This document shows positions 1-5,677 of a DNA stretch of 11,544 nucleotides, piece by piece. The DNA is from Acidobacteriota bacterium (lineage in GTDB: Bacteria > Acidobacteriota > Blastocatellia > Pyrinomonadales > Pyrinomonadaceae), in NCBI GenBank assembly GCA_005790265.1, contig SXVE01000432.1:1-11544 (forward strand), given 5' to 3'. The position numbers and the translations under genes are program-made. Each line of letters starts with the position of its first letter. Positions within the stretch are counted from its first letter, which is position 1. Under the pieces are notes generated by a model. That model saw only the letters and a list, made by a program, of their open reading frames with translations. It was not told where the DNA came from and did not search any database.

Positions 1-2
1 CA

Positions 3-308
3 GAAAAAATCGCGCTTTTTTTGCAGCAGGAAACAAACGAAAACGGCGACAATCTGCTTCGCGCGAGCCTTGAAAAAATTAATCAAAGACTCGAAACAAT
101 CGAATCGCAAATCGCATCTTCAAACTCAATTTTACCGACGTATTTGCAGAAGCAAGCGTCGGTTCACTCAAGTCAGAATCAGTTTACAAATCTCGAATCA
201 CTCGCCGACGAAATAACCAATAATATCCAAAATGAAAAGGCTTGCCCGTATGAACCGACGGGCAAGCCTTGTGACCATTGCGCGATGTGTAATTCGCTCG
301 GATTCTAA
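3..308 (+). CDS. Hypothetical protein, C-terminal part, cysteine-rich tail (partial at left edge)
   Basis: The reading frame is open from the left edge to a TAA at 306-308, so about 101 C-terminal residues are visible. A TTG at 21 could be a start, but no Shine-Dalgarno site precedes it and the frame continues upstream, so I treat the gene as truncated by the window. The visible protein has a short amphipathic stretch (around LEKINQRLETIESQI) that looks like a coiled coil, then a Ser/Gln/Asn-rich linker, then a tail with four cysteines spaced C-x8-C-x2-C-x2-C, ending NSLGF. Such spacing suits zinc or an iron-sulfur cluster, but I cannot name the family or a function. The gene converges on lemA with 3 bases between stop codons. 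Its 3' end also contains the hairpin listed at 237-270. Confidence 0.6.
   Translation, partial: EKIALFLQQETNENGDNLLRASLEKINQRLETIESQIASSNSILPTYLQKQASVHSSQNQFTNLESLADEITNNIQNEKACPYEPTGKPCDHCAMCNSLGF
228..270 (-). terminator. Probable rho-independent terminator of the lemA operon, inside the convergent CDS
   Basis: A perfect 13-bp inverted repeat (arms 237-249 and 258-270, AAGGCTTGCCCGT and its complement) flanks an 8-base loop. Read on the minus strand, the hairpin begins about 41 bases after the lemA stop and runs straight into a T-rich stretch (TTTTCATTTT, bases 240 to 229). Read on the plus strand there is no T run after it, so the orientation fits termination of minus-strand transcription. 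The hairpin lies wholly within the coding sequence of the upstream + strand gene, across the codons of its first two tail cysteines. Confidence 0.6.
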
Positions 309-311
309 AAG

Positions 312-980
312 TTAGCGCGCGGCAGGAGCGGCTGGTGCTTGCGGAGCCGCCGGAGCCTGCGGCTGCTGGTTGCGACGAAGCGAATTCGGATCAGGCAGCT
401 GCGGAGCTTGTCTCGCGCTCGGATCAGCCTGGAAATTCGGCTCTTCCTTAAAACCCAACAAACTTGCAGTTAAAACCGCCGGAAACTGATTGCGCGTCGT
501 GTTGTAATCCTGAACCGCCTGATTATAATCGAGACGTGCGACGTTAATGCGATTTTCTGTTCCCGAAAGTTCATTCTGCACGTTCAGAAACAGTTCGTTG
601 GAACGCAGTTGCGGATAGCTTTCCTGCAAACTCAAAAGCCGACCGATTGTTCCGCCGAAACTGTTATTCGCTTCGATCACTGCTTGTTTCTGTTCAGGCG
701 ATTTGTCGCCGTCGGCGCCCTGCGGCGCAGCGCTCGTCGCATTCAATAAACGCGAACGGGCGTCGGCAATTTGACCGAAAACTTCCTGTTCCTGAATCGC
801 CGATTGCTGCGCGACGTTGACCAAATTAGGAATCAAATCGGCGCGCCGTTGCAGAGTGCTTTCCACATTCGCCCATTTTCCGCGCACGTTTTGTTGCTTT
901 GCCGTTAAATCGTTGTAACTGCAACCGCTTAAGCCGAAAACGGCGAAAAGCGCGATTGACAATAAAATAAATCTTTTCAT
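312..980 (-). CDS. lemA: LemA family lipoprotein
   Basis: A 222-residue LemA-family protein, an envelope protein of unclear molecular role. I start it at the ATG at 980 because AGGAG lies 7 bases upstream. The in-frame ATG at 995 overlaps that ribosome site and would add five residues before the signal peptide. From the 980 start there is a lipoprotein signal peptide (MKRFILL..., lipobox LSGC with Cys20). The family hallmark follows at once: YNDL, a helical region containing QRRADLIPNLVN, and later SGTENRINVARLDYNQAVQDYN. Residues from about 190 on form a Pro/Ala/Gln-rich tail not typical of the family core. The family is usually 180-200 residues, so the length is slightly long because of the tail. 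It is the last gene of a minus-strand run after a TPM protein, a common partner of LemA. This is the only gene in the window with a strong Shine-Dalgarno site. Confidence 0.9.
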   Translation of the reverse strand: MKRFILLSIALFAVFGLSGCSYNDLTAKQQNVRGKWANVESTLQRRADLIPNLVNVAQQSAIQEQEVFGQIADARSRLLNATSAAPQGADGDKSPEQKQAVIEANNSFGGTIGRLLSLQESYPQLRSNELFLNVQNELSGTENRINVARLDYNQAVQDYNTTRNQFPAVLTASLLGFKEEPNFQADPSARQAPQLPDPNSLRRNQQPQAPAAPQAPAAPAAR

Positions 981-1001
981 CTGTGTTCTCCTCATAAAAT
1001 G

Positions 1002-1080
1002 TTAATTGTTAGATGTTAATCGTTAATTGTTAACCGCTTTTTTTTGCAAAAATCTTTGCCGATTAACTATTAACAATTAT
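1002..1080. repeat. Degenerate heptamer tandem repeats in inverted arrangement
   Basis: Between the nucleotidyltransferase-like gene and lemA, five contiguous 7-base units follow the pattern TTANNNG (TTAATTG, TTAGATG, TTAATCG, TTAATTG, TTAACCG; 1002-1036). After a 23-base centre (1037-1059), three more units lie in the opposite orientation (1060-1080; on the minus strand ATAATTG, TTAATAG, TTAATCG). The two arms can pair imperfectly. The 7-base period excludes an in-frame coding role. Function is unknown. The arrangement resembles the short heptanucleotide repeats known from some cyanobacterial genomes. Confidence 0.65.
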
Positions 1081-1084
1081 CGTT

Positions 1085-1807
1085 TTACGATGTTTCCAAA
1101 TTATCTACCGCCGCGATGACGTTTTCGATCTCGCGCATGTATTCGGCGAAAAGTTCATTAGCCGAAATTTCATCTAAATTCTGTGCGTAATTATTCTCAC
1201 GAATATTGAATATTTTTTCAAACGGTTTACCGTTGAGCCGCAATTTCTGCGCGGTCAGCGCGACGATTTGATGTTTGCCGTTCGGCGGTTCAACGCCGCG
1301 AAGCAGTAAAACAGCTCGAAAAAGCGACGCGAAACTGGAAAGACTGTCCGACATCAAACCGACCAGACCGGAAACCGAATGCGAAACCGGAATATACGTG
1401 CGGCGCAGTAAAATCAATTTGCTGCGCAGTTCGTATTCGGTTTGATGACGCAAAAATTCGTCGGAAATTTTGATATTGGCAAGCACATCAGTTCCGTAAA
1501 GCACTTTGCGCGCGCGTTCCATTTGATGAAATTCAATCGGAAAAACATCAGCCGCCGTTTCCAATTCGTTAACGGTAAAATAAACCGGAATCGGATGACC
1601 GAGCCGCGTCCATTCACGCATCGGCGCCTGCGCGTTACGCAATTCTTTCGGCGTAATTTCGTGCAGCGCGATTAATAAATTAGAATCCGGTTGATTATTT
1701 GCATAATCGCCAGCAACCGCCGCCGCGCCGTAAAGAATGACCGACGCCAAATTCCTGCCGTGCGTCGCGCGCAAATCGTCTAAAAAACCTTCAAATTGAT
1801 TGCTCAT
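1085..1807 (-). CDS. Degenerate nucleotidyltransferase-like protein
   Basis: A 240-residue soluble protein with no signal peptide or membrane segment. Residues about 20-50 resemble the start of a MNT-type (minimal) nucleotidyltransferase domain: ILYGAAAVAGDY followed by DSNLLIAL. In active enzymes these positions read GS...G and DxD. Here the Gly-Ser is Gly-Ala and the second Asp of the DxD pair is Asn, so catalysis looks lost. The middle carries a conserved-looking ADVFPIEF segment. The C-terminal half (about 118-235) is helical, in the manner of the HEPN-like domains often attached to such folds. The ATG at 1807 has no Shine-Dalgarno site, but TAAAAT lies 5 bases upstream. It sits between the TPM gene and lemA on the same strand, with AT-rich repeats on both sides. 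Its role is unknown; a regulatory or nucleotide-binding role is only inference. Confidence 0.6.
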   Translation of the reverse strand: MSNQFEGFLDDLRATHGRNLASVILYGAAAVAGDYANNQPDSNLLIALHEITPKELRNAQAPMREWTRLGHPIPVYFTVNELETAADVFPIEFHQMERARKVLYGTDVLANIKISDEFLRHQTEYELRSKLILLRRTYIPVSHSVSGLVGLMSDSLSSFASLFRAVLLLRGVEPPNGKHQIVALTAQKLRLNGKPFEKIFNIRENNYAQNLDEISANELFAEYMREIENVIAAVDNLETS

Positions 1808-1817
1808 AAAATATTTT

Positions 1818-1894
1818 AGAATTCAGAATTCAAAATTCGATTTCAAAATTTAACATTAACCTTGAATTTTTAACCCTGAACACTAACCCGAATC
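1818..1894. repeat. Degenerate heptamer tandem repeats between the TPM gene and the nucleotidyltransferase-like gene
   Basis: The gap contains AGAATTC twice and AAAATTC once in perfect 7-base register (1818-1838), followed by looser heptamers (GATTTCA, AAATTTA, ACATTAA, CCTTGAA, TTTTTAA, CCCTGAA, CACTAAC) up to the stop of the TPM gene. The unit differs from that at 1002-1036 but the period is the same. Only the first three units are clear; the rest are suggestive. Confidence 0.5.
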
Positions 1895-2781
1895 TACCAA
1901 TCGCCGCCCGCTCCGCCGCCGCCGAAATCACCACCGCCGCCGAAACCGCCCCAACTGTCGCCGCCGCCGGACGAACCGCCCCAACTGCCCGAAGACGAAC
2001 CGTGCGAACTGCCGGAATTAGCAAGAATCGAACCGACAATCCACGGCAGAGCGCTTGCTCCGCCGCCGAAACCGCCGCCGCCGAAACCGCCGCGACCGCC
2101 GCGACCGCCTCTGCCCGAACGACTGAAAATCAATATCAAAAGCACAAACAGAATAATCAGGCAGCAACCCGTGCCGCCGAGCGCCGAATCGCGTTTCGTC
2201 TGATTTCTCGGCTGAGTTGCTTCGGGCGTCGGCACCGGCGCGCCGCTTTGCCGAGCTTCGATTGTGCTGATATAAGCGTTGATCGTGTCGGAAATTCCTT
2301 TGCCGTAATCGCCTTGCCGAAAAGCCGGAACGAGATTTTGCCGCTGCAATTGTCCGACCAATCCGTCGGGCAGTTCGTCTTCGAGATCTTTGCTAACCTG
2401 CGTAAAATATTTGCGGTCGTCAACGGCGATAAAAAGCAACGCGCTCGGATTATCGTCCGCTTTGGCGCCGATTCCCCAACCGCGCGAAACGGCGAGAGAA
2501 TAATCGAAAATCGGGCGTTCGCCGGTAGATTTGACAATCGCGACGGCGAGTTCGACCGGCGGATTTGTCTTATTTTTAAATTCCCTGATGCGCTGTTCGA
2601 GCTGCTGCTTGGTCGCCGCATCAATGACGCCGGCATAATCATTCACCGCTCCGGTCGGCGCGGGCAAAGGCGAATCATTAATGGAAAACGGCTGATTCTC
2701 CTGCGCAAAGGCGAAACTTGCCGTCATTAAAAAAATCAGAACCGCGAAATTCAGTTTTACCGATGCTAATTTTGTCTTCAT
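1894..2781 (-). CDS. TPM domain protein with signal peptide, membrane segment and glycine-rich tail
   Basis: A 295-residue envelope protein of the TPM (YgcG/TPM_phosphatase) family. Order of parts from the ATG at 2781: signal peptide about 1-26, cleaved near AFAQ; TPM domain about 38-175, with VNDYAGVID, the VELAVAIV strand, SRGWGIG and ALLFIAVDDRKYF; a Pro/Thr/Gln linker; one transmembrane helix about 205-219 just after a Cys-Cys pair; then a Gly/Ser/Trp-rich tail of about 75 residues ending GGGGAGGDW, as is common in this family. A TTG at 2799 in the same frame would add six residues before the signal peptide; neither start has a clear Shine-Dalgarno site. Some TPM proteins have been shown to be phosphatases, others act in membrane protein assembly, so the reaction here is open. 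The gene lies in a unit with a LemA-family gene, a recurrent pairing. Confidence 0.85.
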   Translation of the reverse strand: MKTKLASVKLNFAVLIFLMTASFAFAQENQPFSINDSPLPAPTGAVNDYAGVIDAATKQQLEQRIREFKNKTNPPVELAVAIVKSTGERPIFDYSLAVSRGWGIGAKADDNPSALLFIAVDDRKYFTQVSKDLEDELPDGLVGQLQRQNLVPAFRQGDYGKGISDTINAYISTIEARQSGAPVPTPEATQPRNQTKRDSALGGTGCCLIILFVLLILIFSRSGRGGRGGRGGFGGGGFGGGASALPWIVGSILANSGSSHGSSSGSWGGSSGGGDSWGGFGGGGDFGGGGAGGDW

Positions 2782-2861
2782 TAATATTGATTTTGCCAAA
2801 TATAACTGGAATACGAAAGTTTGAATCTAAATGTTCCGATTGTAAAAATAATGATAAGCAA

Positions 2862-3662
2862 TCAGTGTTCCAAAAAAGTGTGCAAAACGAAATGAAGAGT
2901 AAAAAACAGTGCGACTCCGGCGAAAACAGCGAAGGAAACGAGCGGACGTTTGCCGCCGTGATGATTTACTTCCGGAATCAGATCGCTGGCGGCGACATAT
3001 AAAGTGACGCCGCTCGCGAGCGGAAGCGCATAAGCGACAGCCGAATCGAGTTTGGCGCCGATAAAATAGAAAAGCAGCACGCCGATAAATGTCATTAAAC
3101 CGACGAGCGACGTCGCCGTTAAAACTTCTTTGAAGCCTTTGCCCGCCGCCAAAATCATCGAAGCAATCGTAAAACCCTCGGGAAATTTGTGGAGAAAAAC
3201 GGCGATGAAAACGAGAAATCCGACTTTCAGATCAATAATCGAAGCGGCGGCGATTGAAACGCCGTCAAAAAACGTGTGAATCAGCAAACCGCCGATCGCC
3301 GTATAAGCCGAACGCGGCGAAATCAGATGATCGTGGTGCATTTCTTCGCCGAGATGAAAATGCGGTGCGATGGTATGCTCGAAAAATTGCGTTAAAAGAT
3401 AACCGGCGAGCAGCAGAATCATCGGCACGGCAAGGTTTTCGCTTTCCGACGGATTGAGTTTTTGCCAAATCAAAATGCTTTTCGGAAGAATCTCAAAAAA
3501 CGTCACGGCGAGCATAAATCCCGCTCCGAGAGCCAGTAAATATTTGAGAAATCTTTTGTAATTGCGGTGGATTTGCGACGGAAAAAGAATCAAACCGCCC
3601 AAAATATTGGCGAATGCGGCGGCGAAACCAAAAATCAGCAGCTGGAAAAAAATCGAATTCAT
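2862..3662 (-). CDS. ZIP family divalent metal transporter
   Basis: A 266-residue integral membrane protein of the ZIP (SLC39-like) family, expected to bring zinc or a related divalent metal into the cytoplasm. Eight hydrophobic segments can be traced. The core metal-binding helices carry HTFFDG (His129, Asp133) and HKFPEG (His158, Glu162), the usual TM4 and TM5 signatures. The loop before them is His-rich (HFH at 101-103, HHDH at 109-112), as in many family members. The length is normal. The ATG at 3662 gives MNSIFFQLLIFGF directly into the first helix. There is no Shine-Dalgarno site; a TATAAT box ends 5 bases before the ATG. It is the first of four minus-strand genes, 80 bases before the TPM gene, and may be co-transcribed with them, although the functional link is not obvious. 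The metal cannot be told from the sequence. Confidence 0.88.
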   Translation of the reverse strand: MNSIFFQLLIFGFAAAFANILGGLILFPSQIHRNYKRFLKYLLALGAGFMLAVTFFEILPKSILIWQKLNPSESENLAVPMILLLAGYLLTQFFEHTIAPHFHLGEEMHHDHLISPRSAYTAIGGLLIHTFFDGVSIAAASIIDLKVGFLVFIAVFLHKFPEGFTIASMILAAGKGFKEVLTATSLVGLMTFIGVLLFYFIGAKLDSAVAYALPLASGVTLYVAASDLIPEVNHHGGKRPLVSFAVFAGVALFFTLHFVLHTFLEH

Positions 3663-3667
3663 CGGCG

Positions 3668-3694
3668 ATTATAAAAATACTAACTGTATCTCAA
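3668..3694 (-). promoter_or_regulatory. Putative promoter of the ZIP gene, possibly leaderless
   Basis: On the minus strand TATAAT (3673-3668) is followed by CGCCG and then the ATG of the ZIP gene. A start of transcription 6-7 bases after the box would fall on the start codon itself. A possible -35 element TTGAGA (3694-3689) lies 15 bases upstream, a short spacer. The lack of a Shine-Dalgarno site agrees with a leaderless message. Confidence 0.45.
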
Positions 3695-3806
3695 ACGGCG
3701 ACGAAACGAAAATTCAACGGGAAAATCAAAATTGCCTAACTTAAAAAAGCGACAAAATCGGTCAAAAATTTAAGCAGTTGATTAATAAAAAATGTTGCGA
3801 TATTTC

Positions 3807-3836
3807 TTGACAGAAGAAGAAAAATAGTCGTAATAT
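3807..3836 (+). promoter_or_regulatory. Putative sigma-70 promoter of the dcw cluster
   Basis: A consensus -35 TTGACA (3807-3812), an 18-base spacer and TAATAT (3831-3836, 4 of 6 to consensus) point toward rsmH. Transcription would start near 3843, leaving a leader of about 285 nt. It is the best promoter-like match seen upstream of rsmH. Confidence 0.5.
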
Positions 3837-3901
3837 GCTTGCAAGTATTTGAAAAAAAGTCTGAATTTGAAAATTTGGCGATTGTAATTTTAGATAAAGT
3901 A

Positions 3902-3926
3902 TGTGTTTAAAACTTTAAGCACTTTT
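3902..3926 (+). promoter_or_regulatory. AT-rich leader hairpin followed by a T run
   Basis: GTGTTTA (3903-3909) and TAAGCAC (3916-3922) pair with one G-T wobble around a 6-base loop, followed by TTTT (3923-3926). It lies about 60 nt after the predicted transcription start. The stem is AT-rich and the T run short, so it would be a weak terminator or attenuator at best. Confidence 0.25.
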
Positions 3927-4128
3927 CCCCAGAACGAGTCTAAAAGATGCCGCGCGAAAAAAAATATTACAATTATCTTGGACAGGACGGTCTAAAACAT
4001 TCTAATTTTCGCGTAAATCTAGCAAAAAACAGCATTCTATCAAAGGGTTTCCCAATAGAAAAATCCGAGAGCAATTTTGTGTCTTGAAAAAGGTTTCGTG
4101 TGTTTAAGTCGTAACGAGTTCTTTGAAG

Positions 4129-5094
4129 ATGCCGGAAAACAAAGCCGAAAATTTGCACGCATCCGTTTTGCTCGGCGAAACTCTGGAGCTTTTAAGTGTG
4201 CGCGACGGCGGCGTTTATGTAGACGCGACGCTCGGACTCGGCGGTCACGCCGAAGCGATTTTAAGCTCTGCCGAAAATGCGCGCTTGATCGGAATTGATC
4301 AGGACGCGCAGGCAATCGGTTTCGCCGAAAAAAGATTAACCGGATTCGGCAACCGAGCGCGAATTTTTCACGCTAATTTCGCGGATATCAAAACGGTTTT
4401 GCGCGAAGCTGAGATTGAAAAAGCGGACGGCGTGCTGGCGGATTTGGGCGTTTCGTCGCTGCAGTTTGATACGGGCGAGCGCGGATTCAGTTTTCGTTTC
4501 GACGCGCCGCTCGATATGCGGATGGATCCGGAATCGGGCGCGGAAACAGCCGCCGAGCTGCTTGAAAACTTGTCGGAAGAACAAATCGCCGATTTGATTT
4601 ACCAGTACGGCGAAGAAAGAGCATCGCGCCGAATCGCGCGGCGCATCGTTTGGAAAAGAGAAATCGGCGAGCCGATTACGACGACGAAAGAACTCGCCGA
4701 AACGGTGGAAAAAGCAATCGGGCGCGCGGGCGGCGCGAAAAACAGAGATAAGATTCATCCGGCGACGCGCACTTTTCAAGCGCTGCGCATTGCGGTCAAC
4801 GGCGAGCTGGAAATTCTTGAAAATTTTATTCGCGACGCGGTTGATGTCCTGAAACCGGACGGACGATTGGCGATCATCACGTTTCATTCTTTGGAAGATC
4901 GCATCGTTAAGCAGACTTTTCAGAAACTTGCGGGAAAATGTTTTTGTCCGCCGCGAATTCCCAAATGCGTCTGCGGCGCTGAAAAAAGAATTGAAATTCT
5001 GACGCGCAAACCGGTTGTCGCCGACGAGACGGAAATCTCGGAAAATCCTCGATCAAGAAGCGCGAAATTGCGCGTTTGTCGAAAATTAGATTAG
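4129..5094 (+). CDS. rsmH: 16S rRNA (cytosine-1402 N4)-methyltransferase RsmH (MraW)
   Basis: A 321-residue S-adenosylmethionine-dependent enzyme that methylates N4 of C1402 in 16S rRNA at the ribosomal P site. Family motifs in order: HASVLLGE near the N-terminus, the SAM-binding DATLGLGGHAEAIL (32-45), GIDQDAQA (55-62), LADLGVSSLQFD (103-114), DMRMD (129-133), KIHPATRTFQALRIAVN (208-224), ITFHSLEDRIVK (250-261) and the late cysteine pairs in CFCPPRIPKCVCG (271-283). It ends RSRSAKLRVCRKL as usual. I chose the ATG at 4129; an in-frame TTG at 4123 is possible and would add two residues. The only ribosome-site-like sequence is AACGAG, 10 bases upstream, which is weak. It is the first gene of the dcw cluster here; mraZ, normally just before it, is missing. 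Confidence 0.95.
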   Translation: MPENKAENLHASVLLGETLELLSVRDGGVYVDATLGLGGHAEAILSSAENARLIGIDQDAQAIGFAEKRLTGFGNRARIFHANFADIKTVLREAEIEKADGVLADLGVSSLQFDTGERGFSFRFDAPLDMRMDPESGAETAAELLENLSEEQIADLIYQYGEERASRRIARRIVWKREIGEPITTTKELAETVEKAIGRAGGAKNRDKIHPATRTFQALRIAVNGELEILENFIRDAVDVLKPDGRLAIITFHSLEDRIVKQTFQKLAGKCFCPPRIPKCVCGAEKRIEILTRKPVVADETEISENPRSRSAKLRVCRKLD

Positions 5095-5124
5095 AAAGCG
5101 CGACCGAATTTTTGCGAAAATTTT

Positions 5125-5652
5125 ATGAGAAAAAGAAACTCGCCGCAAACAAAATCCAACCAGAACATCAAACGCGAACACGATTCGATTCCGTGGCGAT
5201 ATCTTTTGATGACGCTCGTTTGCGGCTTGTTTTTGATCGTCGGCTTTTTCTTCGCCGCGCGCCAGCATTTTTATTCGATTGACTACGGAATCAAAAACTC
5301 GAGACTGCGCAAACAGATTGATGAACTCGAAGCCGAAAAGCGCCGTTTGATTTTGCAGAAAGAAATTGCGCTCTCGCCCGGGGAAATAAAAAAAGCGGCG
5401 AAAAAAATCGGTTTGACGGCGATGACGGCAAGCAATATCGAGGCTTTTCGCAGCGCGGCGGACGCACCGGTCAAACCGAAAACCGAAAAAATCTCGATTG
5501 ATAAAACGCCGGAAAAACCTTCGGACGCGAAAGACGCGATTATGGCGGCAAACAAGCCTGCCGAAAAAATTGCGAAAGCCGAAAAAATCGTCAAGCCGGA
5601 AAAGAAAACGACGGACGCAAAAGATAAAACGCAGGCGAAATCAGCTAAATAA
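5125..5652 (+). CDS. ftsL: FtsL-like cell division protein
   Basis: A 175-residue bitopic membrane protein in the position of ftsL between rsmH and ftsI. Parts in order: a basic cytoplasmic N-terminus (1-24), a single transmembrane helix (about 26-45, YLLMTLVCGLFLIVGFFFAA), a coiled coil (about 57-83, RLRKQIDELEAEKRRLILQK) and a short conserved-type segment (84-106, including SPGEIKKAAKKIGL) that resembles FtsL/DivIC proteins. FtsL pairs with FtsB/DivIC and helps activate FtsWI septal synthesis. FtsL diverges strongly, so the call rests on layout and context. Unusual is the last third (about 113-175), a Lys/Ala/Pro/Glu-rich low-complexity extension that would lie outside the inner membrane. 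The ATG at 5125 is 30 bases after the rsmH stop and has no Shine-Dalgarno site. Confidence 0.75.
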   Translation: MRKRNSPQTKSNQNIKREHDSIPWRYLLMTLVCGLFLIVGFFFAARQHFYSIDYGIKNSRLRKQIDELEAEKRRLILQKEIALSPGEIKKAAKKIGLTAMTASNIEAFRSAADAPVKPKTEKISIDKTPEKPSDAKDAIMAANKPAEKIAKAEKIVKPEKKTTDAKDKTQAKSAK

Positions 5653-5677
5653 AACGGCAATTGAAAAATTCTAAAAT

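Larger units (their letters stand above)
3663..4128. other. Divergent intergenic region between the ZIP gene and rsmH
   Basis: This 466-base AT-rich region has no convincing protein gene. It holds a minus-strand -10 box by the ZIP gene, a plus-strand sigma-70-type promoter, a leader hairpin at about 3903-3922, a 46-codon ORF (3947-4087) with codon use unlike its neighbours, and a degenerate repeat of the rsmH start region. No trace of mraZ was found by reading the frames. No known riboswitch or RNA family was recognised. Confidence 0.7.

Noticed and set aside
981..995. Upstream ATG at 995 as the lemA start
   Set aside because: The AGGAG site lies between 995 and 980 and is placed for the ATG at 980, which also gives a proper lipoprotein signal peptide.
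1042..1059. T run plus GCAAA/TTTGC hairpin as a terminator between the nucleotidyltransferase-like gene and lemA
   Set aside because: On the minus strand the hairpin is followed by A bases, not T, so the order is wrong for termination in the direction of the genes.
1002..1080. Heptamer repeats as a CRISPR array
   Set aside because: The units are 7 bases, contiguous, and have no spacers or cas genes nearby.
2002..2730. Long + strand open frame of 242 codons opposite the TPM gene
   Set aside because: It mirrors the GC-rich, Gly-rich codons of the TPM gene, has no recognisable domain or start site, and the minus-strand protein is clearly real.
3978..4006. Second promoter TTGGAC-N17-TCTAAT before rsmH
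   Set aside because: The -35 matches consensus at only 3 of 6 positions. Possible but weaker than the promoter at 3807-3836.
3947..4087. 46-codon ORF as an annotated gene
   Set aside because: It uses codons such as CTA, ATA, CCA and TCT that are rare in the neighbouring genes, and has no recognisable domain. Kept as a finding only.
4336..4887. Minus-strand open frame of 183 codons inside rsmH
   Set aside because: A shadow of a conserved gene, with no motif of its own.
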